Positions 34,854 to 43,686 of a stretch of DNA of 64,000 nucleotides are shown here, piece after piece. The notes below the pieces were generated by a model. The model made no database searches, was not told the DNA's origin, and worked only from the letters and a program-made list of their open reading frames with translations. How positions within the stretch are numbered: position 1 is the stretch's first letter; every line of letters starts with the position of its first letter. Position numbers and translations under genes: made by a program. Origin of the DNA: Acidobacteriota bacterium (lineage in GTDB: Bacteria; Acidobacteriota; UBA890; WLXD01); assembly GCA_012103255.1 (NCBI GenBank), contig WLXD01000008.1, forward strand, positions 42,596 to 106,595. The letters run 5' to 3'.

Positions 34854-34890
34854 GGTCCGCGCACCACGGGCCGGCCGAGATCGCCTGACC

Positions 34891-37605
34891 TCAGTCGGCT
34901 CGCAAGGCGGACATCGGATCGATGCGCAGCGCGCGCCGGGCGGGTGCCGCCAGCGCCACAATGGCCACGAGGCCAAGCGCAACAGGCACGGCAACGAACG
35001 TCACCGGATCGAGCGGACTGACCTCGTAGAGAAGTCCGGCGAGCACGCGCGTCGCCATGAACGAGATCGCCAGGCCAAAGGCGCTGCCAAGGCCGACGAG
35101 CACTAGTCCCTTGCCAACAACGAGCCCGAGCAAACTCCCCTGCCCCGCGCCGAGCGCCTTGCGAATCCCCAGCTCCCGGGTGCGCGACTCCACCATGTAG
35201 GCGAGCACGCCGTAGAGGCCTACCCCTGCGACCAGCGCTGCGATCGCGGCAAATGCCATCAGCAGGCGCATCTTGAACTCGCGCCGCGCGAGAGCGCGAT
35301 CGACTACGTCGGCCAGTGGCCCGATCGACGCCACGGGAAGCTCCGGGTCGATCGCCTGCACGACAGTCCGCACCGGCCGTGCGAGCGCCGACGGAGTGGT
35401 GGCCACCTTGACCACCAGATCCTGCGGCGCGAAGAACCCGAACCGGCCCTGCGAGGCTGGCACGTAGATCGCGGGTCGCGCTGCGATCTCCACGTTCCAC
35501 TGTCGAACGTCCTGAGTCACCCCGATGACGGTGAGCCAGGGCGAGTCGGAGTCCTCGTCGCCGATCTTCAGCGTCTGTCCGATGGCGTCCTGATCCGGCC
35601 AGTGGCGACGCGCTAACTCCTCGCCGATGATGACCACCGGTTCACCGCCGGCATCGGTTGCCGCGAAGTCGCGGCCCTGGAGTTCGATCCCCAATGTCTT
35701 GAAGTAGCCCGGCGTCACCACCCGATACGTCGCGTCCAGCGGAGGAGTTGGCTGGTTGAACGGTGTGTAGATCAGTGCACCGCCCGACATACCCAGCGGG
35801 ACACGCGTCACCATCGCTGCGCTTTCGACGCCCGGCAACGCATCCACCTGCCGCAGCAACTCGTCGAAGAAGGCCCGCTGCGCATCGTCATCGGGGTAGC
35901 GCTCCTCCACGAGCTGAACCCGTGCGCGCAGCACCGGGTCGGCGTCAAACCCGAGGTCCTCGGAGGCCAACACCGCGAAGCTCCGAATGAGCAACCCGGC
36001 TCCGATCAGAAGCACGATAGCAATGGCCAGCTGCGTCACGATGAGAGCTTGCCGGGTGCGCACATCGCCCCCCGCGATTCGTGAGCCGCGCAACGAGTCG
36101 GAGAGGTCGGTACGAGCCGCGCGCCGAGCCGGGGCCATCCCGAAGAGGATCGTCGTGAGGCCGACCAACACCAGGCAAAACACCACAGCGCGATAGTCGA
36201 CGCGGACCGCATCGGCGAGAGGCACCCACGCAGGAATCAGTGCGGTGAGGAATCGAGCTCCTGGAACGGCGAGCGCCAGGCCGAGCGCCGCGCCAACGAA
36301 CGCCAGCAGCACGCTCTCCACCATCAGCAATTGTCGGATCCGCGCCGGGCTCGCGCCGATGGCCGCGCGCACGGCAATCTCGCGATGCCGTCCCGTGGCC
36401 CGCACCAACAGTAAGTTGGCGACATTGACGCACGCGATGAGCAGGAGCAGCCCCACCGCAGTCGCCATCGCGACCAGGGTCGACTGGACGTTTCCGAGGA
36501 GCTCGCGCCGGAGCGGGATGACGTTGGCGCTGACGTTCTCGTTCGCCTCCGGGTAGTCAGCACTCAGGCGAGCCGCGATCCGCACCATCTCGTCGTGCGC
36601 GGCAGACTCGGAGACGCCGTCGCTGAGCCGACCGATTACTCGCAGGGAGCGCCAGTTGCGGCGTGCTGCCGCCTCGGGGGTGAATCGCATGGGCGTCCAC
36701 ACGTCGACGCCAGCCAGCGGGTACGAGAAGCCGGGGGGCATCACTCCGACGAGAGTGTGGGGGCCCCCATCCAGCAATAGTGTCTGGCCAATCGCCGAGC
36801 GCTCCGAGCCCAGGACGCGGCTCCAGAACCCGTGGCTCGCCACGGCGACGTGTTCGGCTGCGTCGGCGTCATCGTCGGACACGATCGCGCGGCCCAGCGC
36901 CGAATCCACACCGAGCGTTGCGAAGAAGTCCCCCGTGACCCGGATCCCGGAGAGCCTCAACGGCTCGTCGCGGCCGGTCAGGTTGTGGCCGGAGGTGTTC
37001 GAGGCCGCCAGCGTCTCGAACGAGTCGGACGACGCGCGCCAATCGAGGAAGTTCGCGGCCGCCACCGAGTTGCGCATCCAGTCTCCGCTGGTCTCCCATA
37101 CGGCCATGATCCGATGAGCGTCCGCGTATGGCAGCGGCCGGAGTACGACTGCATCGACGAGCGTGAAGATCGCCGTGGCCCCACCGGTACCGAGTGCGAG
37201 CGCGGCGATCGCGACGTACGCGAACGTGTTGCCGGCGAGCAAAGTGCGCGAGGCGTAGCGCAGGTCCTGAACTATGCGTTCCATGAGAGTCACCGTGCGG
37301 GGGAGTTCGCGATCGGAAGGAGTGGCGCCGGGCGGACGGCGGCGGGAGATGGTCGTGGCGTGGAGACGCCTGCGGCGGCGCAGCGTGGTGCGTGCCTCGC
37401 GGTTGTCGCCGCGCCACCATGTGGCGATAGCCGCGTGCACCTGACGGCGGTACCAGGCCTTCGCTGCGGCATGGTCCGCGCTCGCGCGGACGTCAAACTC
37501 AGCGGCCAGGCCGTCGCACAGCTCACCGGCGCGTTCGCCACGCAGAAGGAGCCGCGCCGCCACGCGAGCGAGCATTGGCGGATGGAGTGAGTGCCGGGTG
37601 CTCAA
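34891..37605 (-). CDS. ADOP family orphan FtsX/MacB-type permease (module 2)
   Basis: A 904-residue permease with an extended N-terminal soluble region (about 110 residues, with a basic RRRRRLH patch), then MacB_PCD and FtsX blocks in duplicate: YASRTLLAGNTFAYVAIAALALG at the first span and a final EFKMRLLMAFAAIAALVAGVGLYGVLAYMVESRTREL-type FtsX motif shared by all three ADOPs. The overlap of its ATG with the PadR stop (37602-37605, ATGA) shows coupling. No ATPase partner nearby. Function is unknown; proposed roles are efflux or mechanotransmission. Confidence 0.92.
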   Translation of the reverse strand: MSTRHSLHPPMLARVAARLLLRGERAGELCDGLAAEFDVRASADHAAAKAWYRRQVHAAIATWWRGDNREARTTLRRRRRLHATTISRRRPPGATPSDRELPRTVTLMERIVQDLRYASRTLLAGNTFAYVAIAALALGTGGATAIFTLVDAVVLRPLPYADAHRIMAVWETSGDWMRNSVAAANFLDWRASSDSFETLAASNTSGHNLTGRDEPLRLSGIRVTGDFFATLGVDSALGRAIVSDDDADAAEHVAVASHGFWSRVLGSERSAIGQTLLLDGGPHTLVGVMPPGFSYPLAGVDVWTPMRFTPEAAARRNWRSLRVIGRLSDGVSESAAHDEMVRIAARLSADYPEANENVSANVIPLRRELLGNVQSTLVAMATAVGLLLLIACVNVANLLLVRATGRHREIAVRAAIGASPARIRQLLMVESVLLAFVGAALGLALAVPGARFLTALIPAWVPLADAVRVDYRAVVFCLVLVGLTTILFGMAPARRAARTDLSDSLRGSRIAGGDVRTRQALIVTQLAIAIVLLIGAGLLIRSFAVLASEDLGFDADPVLRARVQLVEERYPDDDAQRAFFDELLRQVDALPGVESAAMVTRVPLGMSGGALIYTPFNQPTPPLDATYRVVTPGYFKTLGIELQGRDFAATDAGGEPVVIIGEELARRHWPDQDAIGQTLKIGDEDSDSPWLTVIGVTQDVRQWNVEIAARPAIYVPASQGRFGFFAPQDLVVKVATTPSALARPVRTVVQAIDPELPVASIGPLADVVDRALARREFKMRLLMAFAAIAALVAGVGLYGVLAYMVESRTRELGIRKALGAGQGSLLGLVVGKGLVLVGLGSAFGLAISFMATRVLAGLLYEVSPLDPVTFVAVPVALGLVAIVALAAPARRALRIDPMSALRAD

Positions 37606-37940
37606 CTGCCTCCGTCCCTCTGTGGCAAGGCGTCGCGCATCCCGTCCGCAATGCGATCGATCGCATCAATCGAACGCGCGAGCGACGCTTCGCCGGCTGC
37701 CTCTAGCCGGTAGTAGCGCCGCGGACGGCCGCCGCGGCCGGCAGTAGGTGTTCCGAGCGTGGACGCGAGCAGACCACGGGCTTCGAGTCGGTCGAGACCC
37801 GTGTAGACGGCACCATGGGCAACCTCGCGCCCGGTACGCGACTCGATCTCTGCGGCCACCGCAGCGCCGTAGCCGTCATCGCCGAGACGCAGTACGGCGA
37901 ACAAGAGCAACATCTCGAATTCACCCAGCGCGCGCGTCAC
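37602..37940 (-). CDS. PadR family transcriptional regulator (module 2)
   Basis: The start is placed at GTG 37938-37940 because GGAGG lies nine bases upstream, whereas the longer TTG at 37961 falls inside the operator palindrome. The 112-residue product has the PadR core LGEFEMLLLFAVLRLGDDGYG, HGAVYTGLDRLEARGLL and GGRPRRYYRLEAAGEA. First gene of a coupled pair with ADOP module 2. Confidence 0.88.
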   Translation of the reverse strand: MTRALGEFEMLLLFAVLRLGDDGYGAAVAAEIESRTGREVAHGAVYTGLDRLEARGLLASTLGTPTAGRGGRPRRYYRLEAAGEASLARSIDAIDRIADGMRDALPQRDGGS

Positions 37941-37958
37941 AGAAGTCGTCCTCCAGTT

Positions 37959-37979
37959 CAACCATGCAGTGCAGGGTTG
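37959..37979. promoter_or_regulatory. candidate PadR operator (module 2)
   Basis: CAACCATGCA-G-TGCAGGGTTG is a 21-bp near-perfect palindrome (nine of ten arm positions match), 19 bases upstream of the GTG start of PadR. Good autorepression geometry. Confidence 0.55.
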
Positions 37980-38073
37980 GCATCTTAGCAGTAGGACGCA
38001 CGTACCTCGGCGAAGGTTTGGTTGGTGGTGTGATCCCGGCGCGGCGCAACGCGCCGAATACCGCGCAGGCCGA

Positions 38074-38775
38074 CTAGACGCTCAGGTAGATCCGGATGAA
38101 CGCGATCGAGTTGAGCACGCCATGGACAATCACCACCCGCCAGATGTCACGACCACCGCCGGCGAGATAGATGCCGCCGAAGATCAGCGCCACGATGAAC
38201 TTCTCGACGACGCCGAACACGCCCTGGTAGGCGTGGGCGAGGCCGAAGAAGGCAGCCGACACGAGCAGGCCAGCGGCCGGCCCAGCGGCGCTCCGTTCCG
38301 CCACCTCGCGGAGTACGAACCCGCGCCAGATGAACTCCTCGCCAAACGCGGCGAAGATCCACATCCCGACGAGGTACATCAGCAGGTTCGACAGGTTGCC
38401 GCGGATCGGCTCGAACAGGCTGAGATCCTTACCCTGATCGAAAGCCGCCAGGAGTATCGGCTCGAGGGCGACGATCTTCACCAGGTAGTACGCCGCCGCG
38501 ATCGCCAGGCCACTCAGGATCGTGACCATCCACCCGGACGCCGGACGGCCCAGCCCGGCGCGTTCGCGATCGTATTTCTGTGTCCAGTAGAAGGCCCCGA
38601 TCACCAGAACCGGCGCGAGCTGCTGCATCACCTTCCATTGGCCCGGCAGAGGCAGAATCGCGAGCCCCAGGACGAGCAGAAGAATGACGCGGAACGTCGT
38701 AGAACTCAGAACGAGACTCCACAGGTCGGGAAATTCGGAACGCGAACCAGGCGCAGTGTACTCCGCACTCGACAC
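38074..38775 (-). CDS. CPBP family intramembrane glutamic protease (Abi/Rce1-like)
   Basis: A 233-residue multi-spanning protein that carries all three CPBP/Rce1 motifs: EEFIWR (EExxxR), FGLAHAY (FxxxH) and HGVLNS (HxxxN). Family members include Rce1 CAAX proteases and bacterial proteins that process or give immunity to bacteriocins; most bacterial members have unknown substrates. It stands alone, divergent from the PEBP gene. Confidence 0.9.
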   Translation of the reverse strand: MSSAEYTAPGSRSEFPDLWSLVLSSTTFRVILLLVLGLAILPLPGQWKVMQQLAPVLVIGAFYWTQKYDRERAGLGRPASGWMVTILSGLAIAAAYYLVKIVALEPILLAAFDQGKDLSLFEPIRGNLSNLLMYLVGMWIFAAFGEEFIWRGFVLREVAERSAAGPAAGLLVSAAFFGLAHAYQGVFGVVEKFIVALIFGGIYLAGGGRDIWRVVIVHGVLNSIAFIRIYLSV

Positions 38776-38861
38776 AGAGATGCCGGCGGCGTTACCTTGC
38801 TCACGAGCGTCCTCCCCCGGGACCCAGGCCGTTGTTCCAATCCAGACCGGGAGGAGACCCC

Positions 38862-39697
38862 TTGCGCAATCTGAGCTCGCCGCAAGCCGCGATCATCGTA
38901 ACTCTGGTCGCCGCGCTGGCCGGGCCGAGCACGGCCGGCTCCGGCGTGGCCGCGCAAGAGAGCGCAATTTTGCAGCCGGCTGCCAAGGCCAAGATCAAGA
39001 TCCGCAACGAGACGGCATGCAAGGTGGGCGCCCGCTTCTTCGGCGAGAAGCTCCCGGAGAACGGCAAGCTCCGATCCGTCAAGCCCGGCAAGGCGCGAGG
39101 GCTGACCCTGAAGGCGCCTGGGAGCCGCTATCGATGGGAGGCCTCCGCCGCTTGCTGCGCGGCGGGGACCGGTGAGTTCGACGCGCCGCTCCAGAAGAAG
39201 GGGAACGCCTCGGTCACGTTCCGGTGCGCACCGCCTCTCAAGACGATCTTCGACGTCACCAGCAAGAGCTTTGTCGACACCGGAGATCTGCCGGAAGACT
39301 TCAGCTGCGACGGCAACGTCGGCTCGCCACCCCTGTCGATCCACAACGTTCCGATCGGCACGATGAGCTTCGTGCTCACATCGAATGACCGGACTTCCCC
39401 GGCGAATTCCTGCACTGGCTCCTGTTCGACATCCCACCGGGCCAGGGCGAATTCCCGGCCGCGTTCCAACCCGGCGACTACGGCGTGTCGGGCCGCAACG
39501 ATCTGTCCCGCCAGGGCTACTTCGGCGCCTGCGCCCCCGCCGGCGGCGGCCAGCACCGCTACGTATTCACCCTCTACGCCCTCGACATCCCCAGCCTCGG
39601 CCTACCCGCGGGCGCGACGCTGCCCCAGGTCGAGGCGGCGATGGCCGGCCACGTGATCGCCTCCGGCGAGATCACCGGGCTGTTCGAGCGTAGCTAG
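38862..39697 (+). pseudogene. secreted PEBP/YbhB-type protein with an N-terminal extra domain, frameshifted
   Basis: TTG at 38862 is preferred since GGGAGGAG lies just before it. A signal peptide (AAIIVTLVAALAGPSTAG) is followed by a domain of about 90 residues with paired cysteines (ASAACCAAG), then a phosphatidylethanolamine-binding domain opening SKSFVDTGDLPEDFSCDG. The frame breaks after TSND near 39390. If one C is restored the text continues PDFPGEFLHWLLFDIP and SGRNDLSRQGYFGACAP, ending GEITGLFERS at 39697. So one base is missing in the sequence or in the gene. PEBP proteins bind anionic ligands or phospholipid headgroups; this one would act outside the cytoplasm. Confidence 0.78.
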
Positions 39698-39720
39698 GCC
39701 GGATGGTTCAATTGCAGAGA

Positions 39721-39743
39721 AGTAGCACTAATGTGCTACTATC
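39721..39743 (+). promoter_or_regulatory. operator and extended -10 promoter of the toxin-antitoxin operon
   Basis: AGTAGCAC and GTGCTACT are perfect 8-bp complements with a TAAT spacer (39721-39740). The right arm overlaps an extended -10 (TGCTACTAT, 39735-39743), so binding by the antitoxin would block RNA polymerase. It lies 26 bases before the antitoxin ATG. Confidence 0.65.
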
Positions 39744-39768
39744 GAGTTTCTCAACCAGGGAAACCCCG

Positions 39769-40002
39769 ATGAGCACGAAGAAGAAAGTCACACTCCGGCA
39801 GATGGGCGGATCAGTGGGCGCCACGCTGCCCCGCGAGTACGTCGATCGTCTGCACGTCGAAGCGGGCGACGAGCTCTATGTCATGGAGACCGAGCGCGGC
39901 ATCCTGCTGACGCCGTACGACCCGGAGTTCGACGAGGCCATGGCCGCCTACGAGCGCACGGCTCGTCGCTACAAGAACGCGTTGCGTGAGTTGGCGAAGT
40001 GA
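39769..40002 (+). CDS. AbrB/MazE-type antitoxin
   Basis: A 77-residue protein with an N-terminal SpoVT/AbrB swapped-hairpin domain (TLRQMGGSVGATLPREYVDRL, then GDELYVMETERGILLTPYD) and a C-terminal helix that would wrap the toxin. ATG at 39769 is preferred over the in-frame ATG at 39703, which lies upstream of the operator. Its stop overlaps the GTG of the Doc toxin (39999-40002). It likely binds the palindrome at 39721-39740. Confidence 0.9.
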   Translation: MSTKKKVTLRQMGGSVGATLPREYVDRLHVEAGDELYVMETERGILLTPYDPEFDEAMAAYERTARRYKNALRELAK

Positions 40003-40403
40003 CCCTGCTCCGGGAGGAGCCGCGATGGCTTCCCCGATTGGCCATCACGGCGGCACACGCAGATCAGATCCGGACCCACGGCGGACAGCCAGGGATCCGC
40101 GACGAGGGCCTGCTCGACTCTGCGCTTGCCCGTCCACAGCAACTCTGGCACTACGGTGAAGCGCCCGATCTGGCCGCCATCGCCGCGGCCTACGGATTCG
40201 GGATCATCAAGAATCATCCTTTCCTGGACGGCAACAAGCGCACCGGGTTCGTGGCCGCCAACATGTTCCTGGTCCTGAACGGCCAGGAAATCGATGCCCC
40301 CGAACCTGGAGTCGTGGACGTGATCACCCATGTGGCTGCCGGCTCGCTAGACGAAGCTGGTTTCGCCGATTGGATCCGCGGGACAGCAACGGCGCTCACT
40401 TGA
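39999..40403 (+). CDS. doc: Doc/Fic-type death-on-curing toxin
   Basis: A 134-residue Fic-fold toxin with the signature HPFLDGNKRT at 73-82 and the N-terminal DEGLLDSALARPQQ typical of Doc. Doc of phage P1 phosphorylates EF-Tu and stops translation; the P1 family variant of the Fic motif (HxFxDANKRT-like) is here DGNKRT, so either AMP transfer or phosphorylation must be tested. Start is GTG inside the antitoxin stop. Chromosomal type II module with an AbrB antitoxin. Confidence 0.9.
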   Translation: MTLLREEPRWLPRLAITAAHADQIRTHGGQPGIRDEGLLDSALARPQQLWHYGEAPDLAAIAAAYGFGIIKNHPFLDGNKRTGFVAANMFLVLNGQEIDAPEPGVVDVITHVAAGSLDEAGFADWIRGTATALT

Positions 40404-40474
40404 GCCGAGCTCAGACCTACGCCTCCGCACAGGGCTTCGGTTGGATCAACGGCCAGCCAGTTGGTCGATCCAGC

Positions 40475-43270
40475 TCAGAGATCACGGAGTGTCGAGGCCG
40501 GGTCCGTGCGGGCGGCGCGGCGCGCGGGGATCGCTCCAGCGACGACCACGGCTGCGCCGAGGGCGAGTGCTGCGGCAGCCACCACGACCCCGTCGAGGCC
40601 GCTTGTTTCAAACAACAAGGGCGCCAATCGTCGACCGAGCACGACACAGCCCGCGGCGCCGACTGCCGCGCCGAGACTCGCGAGCATCAAGCCACGACGG
40701 GCCACGAGTGCAACGACGGCGCCTGACGTGGCGCCGAGCGCCATCCGGATCCCAACCTCACGGCGTTGTTGTCGAATCGCGTAGGCAAGCATCGAGTACG
40801 TGCCCAGGCCGGCCATCCCAACGGCCAACATTCCGAATACCGAGAACAGTGAGGCACCTAGCCGCCAGGGGCGTACCTGTGGCTCGATGAGATCCGCATA
40901 GGGCCGCACGTCCACGAAACGGACACCGGGGACACTCGCCTGCAGCGCCCGTTGCAACCGCGATGCCGCCGTCGCGTCATCTCTGCGTAGCTTGATGAGC
41001 CACGCCCAGTCGTCGGCACGCGTCGGGCCTTGACCGGGGGAAACGATCTCGAGTTGTTCGTGCGGCACGTAGTACTGAACGATCAGCGAATCTTCCGGCC
41101 GGATCGAACTACGGCGCGCGGCGCTGGCCACGCCGATGACCCTCCGGCACGGAGTGGCCGCCTGCGATGCGGCGGCGAACACCGATGGGGTCGACATGTC
41201 GGTCGTGATGCGAACGCACTTGTCGAGCGGATCCCCGTTCGGCCACAAGGCATCGGCCATCCCTTCCGACACGATCGTGACGTACTCGGCGCCGCGTCGG
41301 TCGCGCCCGTCGAACGCCCGGCCGCGCGTGAGCCGGATCCCGAGGAGATCGAAGTACTCCGGATAGACGGGATTGAGATAGGGCATCTGCCGCCCTTCGA
41401 ACGGATCCGTGGCGACGTCGGGCGCGCTCACTGGTAGAACGACTCGGGGTCCGAACGGAATCGTCGCCGTCGCCGCCGCCGTCGCCACCCCGGGCTGCGT
41501 CCGAAGCAATTGAGCGCCGCGTTCGAAGAGCGTCCGGCGCCCCGCTTCGGTAAGCGACTCGTCAGTGGTCGGCGTCGCCACGAGAACGCCCCCAAGCTGG
41601 AGGCCGAGATCCTGCTCCTGCACACGCCATAAACTGAGCACGAAGAGGCCCGCGCCGAACAACAGCATCATCGACAACGCTGTCTGTGCCACGAGCAGCG
41701 TGCTTCGCGTTCGAGCTGCGCCCCGGCCCGCCGTCGCGTGACCCTCGCTGAGAATCGCCGCTCGAACCTGCGCGCGGGCGTGGAGAGCGGGTGACATGCC
41801 TGCGGCCAGAGCGGCCACCGCGGCGGCCGCCACAGCGGTCACGGCAACGCCGCCGGGCAACCAACCCACCGCCGGTGCAACGTCTGGGAGCAGCAGGGCG
41901 ATCACGGCGTCGCCGCCCCAGGTGGCCAGCGCCGCACCAAGACCGCCGCCGAGCAGCGCGATCACACTGCTCTCGGTGAGCAACTGCCTCATCATCCTCG
42001 CAGTGCCCATGCCGAGCGCGGCGCGCACCGCGATCTCCTGACGTCGACCCACCGCGCGAACCAGGAAGAGATTGGTGACGTTGGCAACCGAAATGAGAAA
42101 GACGATCAGAGACACGCCCGCGGCCCACATCGCGATGCGCGCGTTGGCCGCCTCGGCTCCACCACCAAGTCCCGGGACCAGGGACTGGAAGTTCACCCCC
42201 TCGGGCTCGAACTGGCGAGAGGCGAACGGTTGCTGGCCACGAACGTAGGCGAGGCCAGCCGCCGACTGGATCTCGTCCGGATCGCGTGCCGCTGGCAGTC
42301 GGGCAACAACGCCAACCGCGAGTCGGAAACGATCCTGCGGCCAGCCGGGATCCTCGGTCGCCATCGCCGTTGAATACGGCACCCACAGGCTGACTGGCGC
42401 GATCGTGTCACCGGTGAATCCAGGAGGCGCGACGCCAATGATCGTGAACGGTGTCCCATCGATAGACAGCTCCCGACCGAGCGCGTCCTCGCCGCCGAAG
42501 TCTGTGCGCCAAAGCGAGTAGGACAGCACTACGACGCCCTGCCCGGCCGGCGGCAGATCGTCTGCCTCGCTCAGCATCCGGCCGTGCGCCGGCGCCGTCC
42601 CAAGCACTTCGAAGTAGTTGCCCGTGACCTGACCCGCCAGAACCTGGCGCGCCGACGCACCCTCCCCGAGAACCACCTCGCTGCGTCGAACGCCCGCAAT
42701 CCCGTCGAATGCCGCCGCCGTTCGCAGATCGGTCAATACCGGATACGACGCGGTGCCGAGTTCGAACTCACGACCCTGACCGTCCGCCACGTGGAGATTC
42801 AAGCGAACAAGCTCGGCAGCCTCGACCAGATGAGGCGGTGCTTGAAGGAGAAGTCGACTCACCACGCCGAACATCGTGGCGTTGGCTCCGATGCCGAGCG
42901 CGAGCGTCACAACGACGATCAATGTGAACCGCGGCTGACGCCAGGCGGCCCGCACCGCGAGACGCGCATCCTGCCTGAGCTCGTCACCCACTCGAGCGAG
43001 CCACGAGCGCTCGTCCTCAGGGCGATTCGGCTGGGGACCGAGTTCATTGCCGTGCCGTCCGCCGCGATATCCGATGCCGATGCGCAGGAGGTTCCACCAG
43101 ACCCACACCGGCCGGAAAGGCGAGCCGCGTCTGAACCGCGTCGCGCTGTCCTCGAGGAGATCGCCCAGAATCGCGCGGGCCACGATCTGGCGCGGAACGC
43201 ACCTGCGCAGAAATCGTTCCGCCAGGGTGACGTGGCGTAGCTGGGGAGCCTCGGAAGTCGACTGCGTCAT
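40475..43270 (-). CDS. ADOP family orphan FtsX/MacB-type permease (module 3)
   Basis: The start ATG (43268-43270) overlaps the PadR stop; longer frame to 43414 is inside PadR. The 931-residue product has the ADOP layout: soluble N-terminus, first span (FTLIVVVTLALGIGANATMFGV), two periplasmic domains and two FtsX blocks, the last reading RREVGIRMALGATSGAVVAL. Its second periplasmic domain (about residues 560-810, with TATIPFGPRVVLPVS and PEYFDLLGIRLTRGRAF) is strikingly similar to the whole of the secreted protein encoded divergently at 43687. No ATPase partner. Confidence 0.92.
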   Translation of the reverse strand: MTQSTSEAPQLRHVTLAERFLRRCVPRQIVARAILGDLLEDSATRFRRGSPFRPVWVWWNLLRIGIGYRGGRHGNELGPQPNRPEDERSWLARVGDELRQDARLAVRAAWRQPRFTLIVVVTLALGIGANATMFGVVSRLLLQAPPHLVEAAELVRLNLHVADGQGREFELGTASYPVLTDLRTAAAFDGIAGVRRSEVVLGEGASARQVLAGQVTGNYFEVLGTAPAHGRMLSEADDLPPAGQGVVVLSYSLWRTDFGGEDALGRELSIDGTPFTIIGVAPPGFTGDTIAPVSLWVPYSTAMATEDPGWPQDRFRLAVGVVARLPAARDPDEIQSAAGLAYVRGQQPFASRQFEPEGVNFQSLVPGLGGGAEAANARIAMWAAGVSLIVFLISVANVTNLFLVRAVGRRQEIAVRAALGMGTARMMRQLLTESSVIALLGGGLGAALATWGGDAVIALLLPDVAPAVGWLPGGVAVTAVAAAAVAALAAGMSPALHARAQVRAAILSEGHATAGRGAARTRSTLLVAQTALSMMLLFGAGLFVLSLWRVQEQDLGLQLGGVLVATPTTDESLTEAGRRTLFERGAQLLRTQPGVATAAATATIPFGPRVVLPVSAPDVATDPFEGRQMPYLNPVYPEYFDLLGIRLTRGRAFDGRDRRGAEYVTIVSEGMADALWPNGDPLDKCVRITTDMSTPSVFAAASQAATPCRRVIGVASAARRSSIRPEDSLIVQYYVPHEQLEIVSPGQGPTRADDWAWLIKLRRDDATAASRLQRALQASVPGVRFVDVRPYADLIEPQVRPWRLGASLFSVFGMLAVGMAGLGTYSMLAYAIRQQRREVGIRMALGATSGAVVALVARRGLMLASLGAAVGAAGCVVLGRRLAPLLFETSGLDGVVVAAAALALGAAVVVAGAIPARRAARTDPASTLRDL

Positions 43271-43596
43271 CGCTCGAAGGTCTGCTCGATGCCTGCCCAG
43301 AGATTGAGTAACGCCTCGCGCGATGCACCCAGCGCCTCGACGCCCTCCGCGGTCACTCGAAACACTCGCCGCGGGTGTCCCCCGCGCGCCGGGGTCGACT
43401 CCTCGGTCGACCACGCGACGAGCCCCTTCGACTCGAGTCGATCCAGTGTGCGGTAGAGCGCGCCGCGTGCCGCGTTTCGCCCGGTCTGGGCGCGTATCTC
43501 TTCGAGCACCCCGGCGGCGTAGGCGTCGTCGCCGAGGCGGACCAGCGCCAGCATCACCATCTGCTCGAACTCACCGATAAAGCTGTGCCGACCCAC
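43267..43596 (-). CDS. PadR family transcriptional regulator (module 3)
   Basis: GTG at 43594-43596 has GGAGGT seven bases upstream and gives 109 residues, the length of its paralogues; the frame continues to 43740 only into the divergent gene. Core: IGEFEQMVMLALVRLGDDAYA, GALYRTLDRLESKGLV and GGHPRRVFRVTAEGVEA. Coupled to ADOP module 3, and shares a 90-base control region with the soluble ADOP-domain gene. Confidence 0.88.
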   Translation of the reverse strand: MGRHSFIGEFEQMVMLALVRLGDDAYAAGVLEEIRAQTGRNAARGALYRTLDRLESKGLVAWSTEESTPARGGHPRRVFRVTAEGVEALGASREALLNLWAGIEQTFER

Positions 43597-43617
43597 CCTG
43601 TTGACCTCCGCGATGTT

Positions 43618-43648
43618 TACAAAGTCGTCATCGAACTGTATACAAAGT
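43618..43648. promoter_or_regulatory. candidate PadR operator (module 3)
   Basis: A direct repeat TACAAAGT (43618-43625 and 43641-43648) and the perfect palindrome TGTATACA (43637-43644) lie in the divergent region between PadR and the soluble ADOP-domain gene. One PadR protein could thus regulate both directions. Confidence 0.45.
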
Positions 43649-43686
43649 ACACAACGGATCGCAAGGACTCCCCAGGACCGACACCC

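Noticed and set aside
38074..38775. CPBP protease as immunity gene of a bacteriocin cluster
   Set aside because: No bacteriocin precursor or transporter adjacent; the four-cysteine peptide lies 22 kb away.
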